Shown here piece after piece: positions 1 to 5,033 of a DNA stretch of 5,033 nt. The notes under the pieces were generated by a model. The model did not search any database and was not told where the DNA came from. It was given only the letters and a program-made list of their open reading frames with translations. Within the stretch, counting starts at the first letter, position 1. Every line of letters starts with the position of its first letter. The position numbers were made by a program, and so were the translations under genes. Location: assembly GCA_012518325.1 (NCBI GenBank), contig JAAYSR010000077.1:1-5033 (forward strand). Direction: 5' to 3'. Source of the stretch: Bacillota bacterium (lineage in GTDB: Bacteria > Bacillota > Limnochordia > Darwinibacteriales > Darwinibacteriaceae).

Positions 1-22
1 TCTTTATTATCTGCAGACGAGC

Positions 23-30
23 AGGGAGGG
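23..30 (+). promoter_or_regulatory. Ribosome binding site of flgB
   Basis: The purine run AGGGAGGG lies 7 bases before the GTG at 38. It supports that GTG as the flgB start even though the reading frame stays open back to the left edge of the window. The rest of the 37-base leader is too short to show a promoter with confidence. Confidence 0.75.
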
Positions 31-37
31 CTGCCTT

Positions 38-442
38 GTGTTCAAGCTCGTTGATCGATTAGGTTCAGGTCTAGGTAAGGCGACACTGCGCCACAATGTC
101 TTAAGCAATAACTTGGCGAATTCTAATACCCCCGGCTTTAAGCGCTCGGATGTGGTGGAAACCGGTTTCTCCAGGGAGCTGGCCAGGCGCCAGGGTCCCC
201 GGCTGTCCAGGACACATCAGCGGCATCTGCCGGGAGCAGGCAGGACGGGCAGGACAAGTTCTGCTTCCTATGCGGTAGTCCAGGACAACTCGACTTCGAT
301 GCGAAATGACGGAAATAATGTTGATCCAGACCGCGAACAAGTGCTATTATTGGAAAATCAGCTTTACTATGAGTCTCTGACGGACGCTGTCAGCCGCAAG
401 CTTGGACAGCTGCGCACCGTTATCGGAGAAGGGAGAAGGTAG
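38..442 (+). CDS. flgB: Flagellar basal-body proximal rod protein FlgB
   Basis: FlgB is one of the proximal rod subunits of the flagellar basal body. It is exported by the flagellar type III apparatus and assembles in the cell envelope next to FliE and FlgC. The 134-residue length is normal for the family. Residues 23-36 carry the rod/hook N-terminal signature (SNNLANSNTPGFKR). The C-terminal half has the FlgB motif RNDGNNVD followed by a helix containing ENQLYYESL, which closes the coiled-coil pair with the N-terminal helix. The middle, about residues 48-78, is basic and Gly/Arg rich, as expected for the variable loop, and includes a GRT-GRT tandem. The GTG start is chosen for its ribosome binding site and because the protein then begins at the usual family position. 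The stop is TAG, and flgC follows after 3 bases in the same frame. Identification is firm. Confidence 0.96.
   Translation: MFKLVDRLGSGLGKATLRHNVLSNNLANSNTPGFKRSDVVETGFSRELARRQGPRLSRTHQRHLPGAGRTGRTSSASYAVVQDNSTSMRNDGNNVDPDREQVLLLENQLYYESLTDAVSRKLGQLRTVIGEGRR
239..256 (+). repeat. Two-copy 9-bp tandem repeat inside flgB
   Basis: GGCAGGACG is followed directly by GGCAGGACA, so 8 of 9 positions match. The unit length is a multiple of three and encodes Gly-Arg-Thr twice (FlgB residues 68-73). It sits in the variable surface loop of FlgB, where a small in-frame duplication should be tolerated. Replication slippage is the likely origin; no function is implied. Confidence 0.7.
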
Positions 443-445
443 CTT

Positions 446-883
446 ATGAGTGTTTTCAAAGCGCTGAGAATTTCAGCTTCCGGTTTGACTGCTGAACGCT
501 TGCGGATGGACACCATTGCCAACAACCTGGCCAACGCCAACACCACGCGTTCGGCTGAAGGAGGCCCCTATCGCCGGCAGGTGCCGGTCTTTGCTCCCAT
601 CTTGGATCAGTCCATGCATGGGGCAGCGAGCCCTATGCCAAGCACCTCCCACGGGCAGGGAGTCAGGGTTGTAGGCGTCGTCAGCGATCCGTCTCCTCCG
701 CGGCTGGTTTATGATCCCCAGCATCCAGATGCCAATGCAGACGGCTACGTAGAGATGCCCAATGTGCATGTGGTGCGGGAAATGGTTGACCTGATTACAG
801 CCACCCGGGCCTATGAGGCCAATATTGCTGCGCTGAACTCCGCCAAGGCGATGGCCCAGCGCGCTTTGGAAATTGGACGCTAG
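446..883 (+). CDS. flgC: Flagellar basal-body proximal rod protein FlgC
   Basis: FlgC is a proximal rod subunit that stacks with FlgB and FlgF beneath the distal rod protein FlgG. It is secreted by the flagellar export apparatus without a cleaved signal peptide, and none is visible here. At 145 residues the length is typical. Residues 24-35 (IANNLANANTTR) followed by GGPYRRQ at 39-45 form the FlgC version of the rod signature, in which TTR replaces the TPGF seen in FlgB. Residues 85-107 contain the FlgC-type stretch with YDPQHPDANADGYV. The C-terminus (about 105-145) has PNVHVVREMVDLITATRAYE and ends in ALEIGR, both classic. The ATG at 446 is preceded by GGGAGAAGG at 431-439, which lies within the end of flgB. 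The spacing and shared frame with flgB suggest coupled translation. Confidence 0.97.
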   Translation: MSVFKALRISASGLTAERLRMDTIANNLANANTTRSAEGGPYRRQVPVFAPILDQSMHGAASPMPSTSHGQGVRVVGVVSDPSPPRLVYDPQHPDANADGYVEMPNVHVVREMVDLITATRAYEANIAALNSAKAMAQRALEIGR

Positions 884-899
884 CCTGCGGCAATGAGTG

Positions 900-905
900 A
901 GGAGG
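900..905 (+). promoter_or_regulatory. Ribosome binding site that fixes the fliE start
   Basis: A perfect AGGAGG ends 6 bases before the ATG at 912. An in-frame GTG at 897 lies upstream of and abuts this motif, so it cannot use it. The site therefore favours 912 as the true start and trims five residues (MRRIC) from the longest reading frame. Confidence 0.88.
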
Positions 906-911
906 ATTTGC

Positions 912-1199
912 ATGAAGGTACATATGAATGTTTCCACCGCCCCGCGATTGACAAAGCTTGGACAGCCCAGTCAGGAGGCAGGCCATGATTTCCAGAGCCA
1001 TCTGCGGGAAGCCCTCAGTGAAGTAAACACCCTGCAGCACCAGGGCGACGTGGCCTTTAGTCAGCTGCTTACGGGCGATATCGAGTTTCATGATGCAATG
1101 ATTATTGCAGAAAAGGCGAATCTTGCTTTGCAGCTCACTATGGCAGTTCGAACCAAACTATTGGAAGCTTATCAGGAAATCATGCGTATGCAAGTGTAG
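912..1199 (+). CDS. fliE: Flagellar hook-basal body protein FliE
   Basis: FliE is the small adapter that links the MS ring and export gate to the proximal rod. It is among the first proteins exported and is needed for efficient export of later substrates. From the ATG at 912 the product has 95 residues, close to the family norm. The first 25 or so residues are poorly conserved and probably flexible. Identification rests on the C-terminal half: DIEFHDAMIIAEKANLALQL (residues 56-75), then the near-invariant EAYQEIMRMQV ending (85-95). These helices pack with FlgB/FlgC-type rod helices. The gene lies 28 bases after flgC and 15 before fliF, the standard position. A second in-frame ATG at 924 is possible but is poorly spaced from the AGGAGG. 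Confidence 0.96.
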   Translation: MKVHMNVSTAPRLTKLGQPSQEAGHDFQSHLREALSEVNTLQHQGDVAFSQLLTGDIEFHDAMIIAEKANLALQLTMAVRTKLLEAYQEIMRMQV

Positions 1200-1201
1200 C
1201 T

Positions 1202-1208
1202 AGGTGGG
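1202..1208 (+). promoter_or_regulatory. Ribosome binding site of fliF
   Basis: AGGTGGG lies 6 bases before the fliF ATG at 1215 and just after the TAG of fliE. It is a good but not perfect match to the anti-Shine-Dalgarno sequence and supports the chosen start. Confidence 0.7.
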
Positions 1209-1214
1209 TGAACA

Positions 1215-2729
1215 ATGAACAATATTGTCGAGTCAATTAAAGAGACCTGGGGTAAATTGTCGCGTCCGATGCAAGTGGGCGTTGGAGTATTTGTCCTGGG
1301 TGTTTTTCTATCCTTGGTTCTTTTAGGCATTTTTTCCCGTACCGAGTACCAGGTTCTCTTTTCGGGTTTGGGTCCTGAAGACGCAGGGGCTGTTGTCTCC
1401 GCGCTGCAGGAACGGGGGACGCCCTACCGGCTCACAGACGGGGGCACTACCGTCTGGGTTCCTGAAGAGGATGTGTTTGAAACCAGAATTGCCTTGGCAA
1501 CCTCTGGTGTACCCACAGGCGGGGTTGTGGGCTTTGAAATCTTTAATACTACCAGATTGGGTGAGACAGAGGCGGATCGCCAGCTGCGCTACCAATGGGC
1601 GCTCCAGGGAGAGCTGACCCGCACCATCAGGCAGATTCATGAGATCGCGGATGCCCGTGTACATATTGTGCTTCCCAAGCGTTCGCTGTTTGTACAGGAG
1701 AGCCAGGACGCCACTGCGTCAGTGCTGCTGCAGCTGAAGCCCGGCGCGCAGCTGACCTCAGGCCAGGTGAGGGCCATTGCCAATCTGGTTGCTACCAGCG
1801 TGGAAGGGCTCACCCCTGAGAATGTAACGATTGTCGATTCCCGGGGGACAGTGTTGAATTCTCCATCGATCATGGATCTCGGCAGCCAGGTGGCTGACCG
1901 CTTTGAAATGCAGTGGCGCTATGAACAGCAATTGGAAAATAGCGTCGTTGCTATGTTAGAGAGGATCTACGGCTATGGTAACGTGGTAGCCAGGGTGAAT
2001 GCAGTTCTGGATTTTGCCCAGTTTGAACAGTACAACGAGACCTATTCCCCCATTAACAGGGGAGAGGGCTTAGTGCGCAGCACCCAGAGCTATGAAGAAA
2101 CCTATACCGGAACATCTACCGGAGCCGGAGGCGTCCCCGGTGTGGATTCCAACGTGCCCGGCTATGTTTTCCTGGAACAGGGCGGCGGAACTACCGAGTG
2201 GGAACGCAGGGAAGCCACCACAAACTATGAGCTGAACCGCACCGAAACCTGGACCACGAGCCTCCCGGGACAGGTTACCAACCTAGCGGTGTCGGTCTGG
2301 ATCAACGGTGATTTAACCCCCGTCCAGCTCGCTTCAGTGGAGGAGTCAGTGATCCGGGCCACCGGCATCAGGCTTGATCGGGGAGACAGTGTCTATGTGG
2401 CCAGCGTCCCCTTTGAGGAAAGCCCCTTCGGAGCTGAGCTGCCAGTTATGGAAGTGGCAGCGGGGGTCCCGATCTACTGGGTAATTGCCCTTGGAATTCT
2501 CCTGCTGTTAGCACTGCTCTTCCTGATCCTGCGCAGGCGAACTCCTGAACCGGAAGAGATTCCTGTGGCTGCCAGCCTGGATGTTACAGTCGGTGATGAG
2601 CTGCCTGAGCGTGAACTGACGCCGGATGAGCGGGAGCGCATCAACATGCGCAAGCAGATTGAGAAACTGGCGGAAGAAAAGCCTGAAGAGGTAGCACTGC
2701 TTATGAGAACATGGTTAGTTGATGATTAG
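1215..2729 (+). CDS. fliF: Flagellar MS-ring protein FliF
   Basis: FliF oligomerises in the cytoplasmic membrane to form the MS ring, the platform for rotor and export-gate assembly. The 504 residues show the expected order. There is a short cytoplasmic N-terminus, then a first membrane helix at about 19-41. The YscJ/FliF ring-building region follows at about 44-215, with GLGPEDAGAVVSAL at 51-64, the segment GETEADRQLRYQWALQGEL at 116-134 and the RVHIVLP stretch at 148-154. A Gly/Thr/Ser-rich loop at about 297-326 corresponds to the collar insertion. The second membrane helix is at about 418-438, followed by RRR. The acidic tail ends in EKLAEEKPEEVALLMRTWL, the FliG-binding motif. The length is at the short end of the family, but no domain is missing. 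The stop TAG merges with the fliG ribosome binding site. It lies upstream of fliG, its direct partner. Confidence 0.98.
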   Translation: MNNIVESIKETWGKLSRPMQVGVGVFVLGVFLSLVLLGIFSRTEYQVLFSGLGPEDAGAVVSALQERGTPYRLTDGGTTVWVPEEDVFETRIALATSGVPTGGVVGFEIFNTTRLGETEADRQLRYQWALQGELTRTIRQIHEIADARVHIVLPKRSLFVQESQDATASVLLQLKPGAQLTSGQVRAIANLVATSVEGLTPENVTIVDSRGTVLNSPSIMDLGSQVADRFEMQWRYEQQLENSVVAMLERIYGYGNVVARVNAVLDFAQFEQYNETYSPINRGEGLVRSTQSYEETYTGTSTGAGGVPGVDSNVPGYVFLEQGGGTTEWERREATTNYELNRTETWTTSLPGQVTNLAVSVWINGDLTPVQLASVEESVIRATGIRLDRGDSVYVASVPFEESPFGAELPVMEVAAGVPIYWVIALGILLLLALLFLILRRRTPEPEEIPVAASLDVTVGDELPERELTPDERERINMRKQIEKLAEEKPEEVALLMRTWLVDD

Positions 2730-2734
2730 GGGGT
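2728..2734 (+). promoter_or_regulatory. Ribosome binding site of fliG, overlapping the fliF stop
   Basis: AGGGGGT begins inside the TAG of fliF and ends 6 bases before the ATG at 2741. The in-frame GTG at 2738 is only 3 bases away, too close, so the ATG is the better start. The overlap with the fliF stop suggests that terminating ribosomes can reinitiate on fliG. Confidence 0.7.
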
Positions 2735-2740
2735 CTGGTG

Positions 2741-3748
2741 ATGAGAGCTCGAACAATGAGCGGAAAACAAAAAGCGGCTATTCTCCTGGTTAGCCTGCGC
2801 CCAGAGGTTTCCTCCACCGTCTTTAAGCACCTTAAAGAGGATGAGATAGAGGATTTGACTCTGGAAATAGCGAGCTTGAAGCGGATCCAGCCCGAGCAGA
2901 GGGATGCTGTTCTGGAAGAGTTTTATGAACTGGTTGTAGCCAGGGAGTACCTGGAACACGGCGGTATTGAGTACGCACGTGAGCTCCTCGAGAAGGCTTT
3001 AGGCCCTGATAAGGCAGATGCCATTATCAACCGCCTGACAGCCTCCCTGCAGGTGAGGCCCTTTGACTTTGCACGCAAGACAGATGCATCGCAATTGTTA
3101 AACTTTATTCAAAACGAACACCCTCAAACCATTGCGCTGATCCTGGCCTATTTAGATCCGGAACAGGCAGGTTTGATTCTCTCCTCTTTGAGCCCTGAGC
3201 TGCAGGTGAATGTGGCGCGGCGCCTGGCCAAGCTGGACAGGACCACGCCTGAGGTTCTGCAGGAGATCGAAAGCACTTTGGAAGAGCGGCTCTCCGCCTT
3301 TGCAGTTGAGGATTACACCATGGCCGGGGGCATTGAAGCCACCGTTGATATTCTCAACATGGTTGATCGGGCGACGGAGAAGACAATTATCGACTCCCTG
3401 GAGGAGGAAGAACCGGAACTGGCTGAAGAAATCCGCAGGCGGATGTTTGTCTTTGAAGACATCATCATCCTCGATGATCGCTCAATTCAAAAGGTGCTGC
3501 GTGAGGTTGACTCCAAGGATCTGGCTTTGGCATTGAAGACTGCCAGCGAAGAAGTTTCCGCCCGGATCTTCAAGAACATGTCCAAGCGTGCGGCCCAGAT
3601 GCTGCAGGAAGATATCGAGTTTATGGGGCCTGCTCGTCTGCGTGACATTGAGGAGACCCAGCAGAAGATTGTGGCCACGATTCGTCGTTTGGAAGACACC
3701 GGCGAGATTATCATTGCTCGCGGAGGGGAGGACGAGGTGATTGTCTAG
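2741..3748 (+). CDS. fliG: Flagellar motor switch protein FliG
   Basis: FliG sits on the cytoplasmic face of the MS ring, transmits stator torque and forms the C ring with FliM and FliN/FliY. From the ATG at 2741 it has 335 residues, the family norm. The N-terminal FliF-binding domain starts with SGKQKAAILLVSL (7-19). The middle armadillo domain has the EHPQT motif (126-130) and the C-terminal domain has MFVF (235-238). Counting against the remembered E. coli sequence with a +2 offset, the torque-helix residues are K266, R283, E290, D291 and R299. All are conserved except Asp288 to Glu, a charge-preserving change. Arg20 replaces a Gly usual in the SLGPE motif. The last 8 bases overlap fliH. 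The alternative ATG at 2756 would still include the conserved start but has a weaker ribosome binding site. Confidence 0.98.
   Translation: MRARTMSGKQKAAILLVSLRPEVSSTVFKHLKEDEIEDLTLEIASLKRIQPEQRDAVLEEFYELVVAREYLEHGGIEYARELLEKALGPDKADAIINRLTASLQVRPFDFARKTDASQLLNFIQNEHPQTIALILAYLDPEQAGLILSSLSPELQVNVARRLAKLDRTTPEVLQEIESTLEERLSAFAVEDYTMAGGIEATVDILNMVDRATEKTIIDSLEEEEPELAEEIRRRMFVFEDIIILDDRSIQKVLREVDSKDLALALKTASEEVSARIFKNMSKRAAQMLQEDIEFMGPARLRDIEETQQKIVATIRRLEDTGEIIIARGGEDEVIV
3725..3731 (+). promoter_or_regulatory. Probable ribosome binding site of fliH inside fliG
   Basis: GGGGAGG lies 9 bases before the TTG at 3741. A second purine motif, GAGGTGA at 3734-3740, directly abuts the TTG and is 9 bases from an in-frame GTG at 3750. 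The local sequence therefore allows either start. The TTG is preferred because it gives the family-like beginning MSRVIKAAE. Confidence 0.5.
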
Positions 3749-4487
3749 AGTGATTAAGGCGGCCGAGCTGAAAGTCTTGGTCACAGATGATGCCGACACC
3801 ATCATCCCTGCCATCACTGTCAATAAAGAAGAGGCCCCCTCCGCGGAAGGGACTATCCTGGATGCGTCCAATCTGATTGGCGATGCCAAGCGCCAGGCAG
3901 AGGAGATTGTCCAGGAGGCGGAAGAGAGGGCCAGTCTGCTGCTGCAGCAGGCGGAAGAAGAAATCGAAGCATTGCGCCTGAAAACCAAGGAAGAGGGCTA
4001 TGCCGAGGGTTACCGGGAAGGCCTTCAGGACGGCGCGGAAAAGGCCCTCCAGGAAGCGCAGGGTCTTTTGGAGCTGCTGCAAAGGACAGTTGAGGAAGGT
4101 GCTGAACTTCGTTCCCGGGGCCTGGCTGCCCTGGAGGAGGACTGTCTAAAGCTCAGCCTGCTTCTTGCCGATAAAATAGTCAGGAAGAGTGTCGAAGACG
4201 ACATTTCCTGGCTGAAGCCGATTATCAGCGAGGCACTGCAGGCTTTGGGCACTGTGAAAGAGATTACGGTGTACTTGAGTCCATACGATTTTTCCCTGCT
4301 TGAAGAGGAGGAAGAGAACCTCCGCCTGACTGCAAGGACCAAGATCACCTTTGAGCAGGATGCATCCTTAAGCCAGGGCGGATGCCTGATTGAGTCTGAG
4401 AATGGAAGAATTGACGCCCGTTTAGAGAAGCGCCTGGGCAAACTGGGCAAAAGTCTGATGGAAGTGCTCTACGATGAGGGTATTTGA
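3741..4487 (+). CDS. fliH: Flagellar assembly protein FliH, regulator of the export ATPase
   Basis: FliH dimerises, binds the N-terminus of FliI, restrains its ATPase activity and tethers it to the C ring and export gate. The 248 residues show a variable N-terminus, then a long acidic helical region (about 45-125) rich in Glu, Gln and Ala, likely coiled coil. It contains four glycines spaced exactly four apart (G86, G90, G94, G98) followed by A102: the GxxxG repeat known from FliH. The C-terminal domain (about 130-240) is the FliH/YscL/V-ATPase-E type, with LADKIVRKSVEDD (142-154) and the hallmark GGCLIESENGRIDARLEKRL (213-232). The start is TTG at 3741, overlapping fliG by 8 bases; GTG at 3750 would remove three residues. 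The stop is TGA, and fliI begins inside the gene's end. Family assignment is sure; the exact start is not. Confidence 0.94.
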   Translation: MSRVIKAAELKVLVTDDADTIIPAITVNKEEAPSAEGTILDASNLIGDAKRQAEEIVQEAEERASLLLQQAEEEIEALRLKTKEEGYAEGYREGLQDGAEKALQEAQGLLELLQRTVEEGAELRSRGLAALEEDCLKLSLLLADKIVRKSVEDDISWLKPIISEALQALGTVKEITVYLSPYDFSLLEEEEENLRLTARTKITFEQDASLSQGGCLIESENGRIDARLEKRLGKLGKSLMEVLYDEGI

Positions 4488-5033
4488 GGAAATGACGCCC
4501 AGGGTGGCGCATTATAAAAACTACCTAGACCAAATAGACGATATCATACATAGCGGGCGAGTAAACCAGGTAGTGGGGCTGACTATCGAGTCTATCGGCC
4601 CGACTACAAATATCGGGGATCTCTGCCTGATTCAGCCGCGCAGCGGACCGGGGATTCCAGCTGAGGTAGTAGGTTTTAGGGATCAGAAGGTGCTTCTGAT
4701 GCCCCTTTCAGATTTGACCGGGGTTGGCCCCGGGAGTTTAGTGACAGCTACTGGTTCACCCTTAATGGTTCCTGTAAGTGAAAAGCTTTTAGGCAGGGTC
4801 CTTGACGGCCTGGGACAGCCCATGGACGGCAAAGGATACGTTCCAGTTACAAAGTACCTGTCGGCCCAGGGCAGGATTCCCCAGCCCCTGGAGCGGCAGA
4901 GGATTAAATCTCCCCTCTCCGTAGGGGTGCGGGCGATTGACGGGCTCCTCACCTGCGGGCGCGGGCAGCGGGTTGGCGTCTTTGCCGGAAGCGGCGTGGG
5001 CAAGAGTACGCTGCTGGGCATGATGGCCCGCAA
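4474..5033 (+). CDS. fliI: Flagellum-specific export ATPase FliI, N-terminal part (cut by window edge)
   Basis: FliI is the hexameric ATPase of flagellar type III export, a paralogue of the F1 ATP synthase beta subunit, working at the cytoplasmic face of the export gate with FliH. The frame is open to the right edge, giving 186 complete codons plus two bases of about 430-440 expected. Residues 28-95 form the N-terminal barrel (GRVNQVVGLTIESIGP, then NIGDLCLI). EKLLGRVLDGLGQPMDG (103-119) and VGVRAIDGLLTCGRGQRVG (150-168) are characteristic. The Walker A loop AGSGVGKS is at 171-178. Walker B and the catalytic glutamate lie beyond the window. The ATG at 4474 overlaps fliH by 14 bases, with GGAAGTG at 4460-4466 as a modest ribosome binding site. 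The in-frame ATG at 4492 is an alternative. The CGRGQRVGVFAGSGVGKS context separates it from F1 and V-type subunits. Confidence 0.96.
   Translation, partial: MRVFEEMTPRVAHYKNYLDQIDDIIHSGRVNQVVGLTIESIGPTTNIGDLCLIQPRSGPGIPAEVVGFRDQKVLLMPLSDLTGVGPGSLVTATGSPLMVPVSEKLLGRVLDGLGQPMDGKGYVPVTKYLSAQGRIPQPLERQRIKSPLSVGVRAIDGLLTCGRGQRVGVFAGSGVGKSTLLGMMAR
4682..4700 (+). repeat. Perfect 8-bp inverted repeat within fliI
   Basis: ATCAGAAG and CTTCTGAT are exact reverse complements separated by GTG, so the transcript could form an 8-bp stem with a 3-base loop. It lies in the fliI barrel domain, around residues 70-76, and is not followed by a T-run, so it is not an intrinsic terminator. It may be coincidental. 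Confidence 0.6.
4718..4733 (+). repeat. Perfect 6-bp GC-only inverted repeat within fliI
   Basis: CCGGGG and CCCCGG are exact reverse complements around a TTGG loop, beginning 17 bases after the preceding inverted repeat. It encodes part of the conserved TGVGPG turn of FliI, so protein constraint plus codon choice could explain it. No T-run follows. Confidence 0.55.

Noticed and set aside
5..10. TATTAT resembling a sigma-A minus 10 box just upstream of flgB
   Set aside because: The minus 35 region would be off the left edge, a single hexamer is common by chance, and flgB may instead be transcribed from further upstream.
297..326. Possible internal promoters or terminators in short intergenic gaps, including the 28-bp flgC-fliE gap
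   Set aside because: No stem followed by a T-run and no paired minus 35/minus 10 boxes could be seen in any gap; the gaps are filled by ribosome binding sites. The coordinates given here are only a coding stretch of flgB checked as a control.
473..937. Minus-strand open reading frame of 154 codons opposite flgC
   Set aside because: flgC is conserved over its full length on the plus strand; the antisense product has no recognisable motif.
3482..3988. Open reading frame of 168 codons on the minus strand across the fliG/fliH junction
   Set aside because: It lies antisense to two clearly functional genes, resembles no recognised protein, and its Ser/Leu/Ala-rich composition is what the reverse of these genes would give.
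1032..4241. Excess of CTGCAG (ten in the window, about one to two expected)
   Set aside because: All nine coding copies are in phase and encode Leu-Gln in helical proteins that favour the CTG and CAG codons, so codon choice explains it; the tenth, at 11-16, is in the leader. It only suggests that the host does not avoid this site.
4683..5033. Open reading frame on the minus strand opposite fliI, reaching the right edge
   Set aside because: The plus strand encodes an unmistakable FliI here with a Walker A loop; the antisense product is Pro/Arg/Ser rich and looks like a shadow.

Overview
The window is one uninterrupted plus-strand run of seven flagellar basal-body and export genes in the order flgB-flgC-fliE-fliF-fliG-fliH-fliI. 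The last gene is cut by the right edge. All seven were recognised from family motifs read in the translations. The order is the conserved start of the Bacillota (Firmicutes) fla/che operon. Strong AGGAGG-type ribosome binding sites, mixed ATG/GTG/TTG starts and a moderately GC-rich composition suggest a motile Clostridia-type bacterium. FliG resembles, from memory, the Thermotoga/Clostridia form more than the enterobacterial one. The species cannot be named from this window.

Layout: 1-37 is a short leader with the flgB ribosome binding site. flgB (38-442) and flgC (446-883) encode proximal rod proteins. fliE (912-1199) encodes the MS-ring/rod junction protein. fliF (1215-2729) encodes the MS ring and fliG (2741-3748) the rotor/switch protein. 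fliH (3741-4487) encodes the regulator of the export ATPase, and fliI (4474 to the edge) the ATPase itself, complete through its Walker A loop. No gap exceeds 37 bases. No RNA gene, mobile element, CRISPR array or intrinsic terminator was seen.

How they work together: FliF forms the membrane ring that houses the export gate. FliG binds the cytoplasmic C-terminal tail of FliF and receives torque from the stator. FliE joins the ring to the rod made of FlgB and FlgC (with FlgF and FlgG encoded elsewhere). FliH and FliI energise and deliver export cargo. Gene spacing tightens along the operon: 3-28 bp gaps through fliG, then 8-bp and 14-bp overlaps at fliG/fliH and fliH/fliI, which suggests translational coupling of the export ATPase pair.

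No previously undescribed system was found; this is a well-formed ordinary flagellar operon. The findings are small-scale curiosities (stop-codon bias, a tandem duplication in flgB, paired inverted repeats in fliI, a glycine repeat in FliH) and are scored low.
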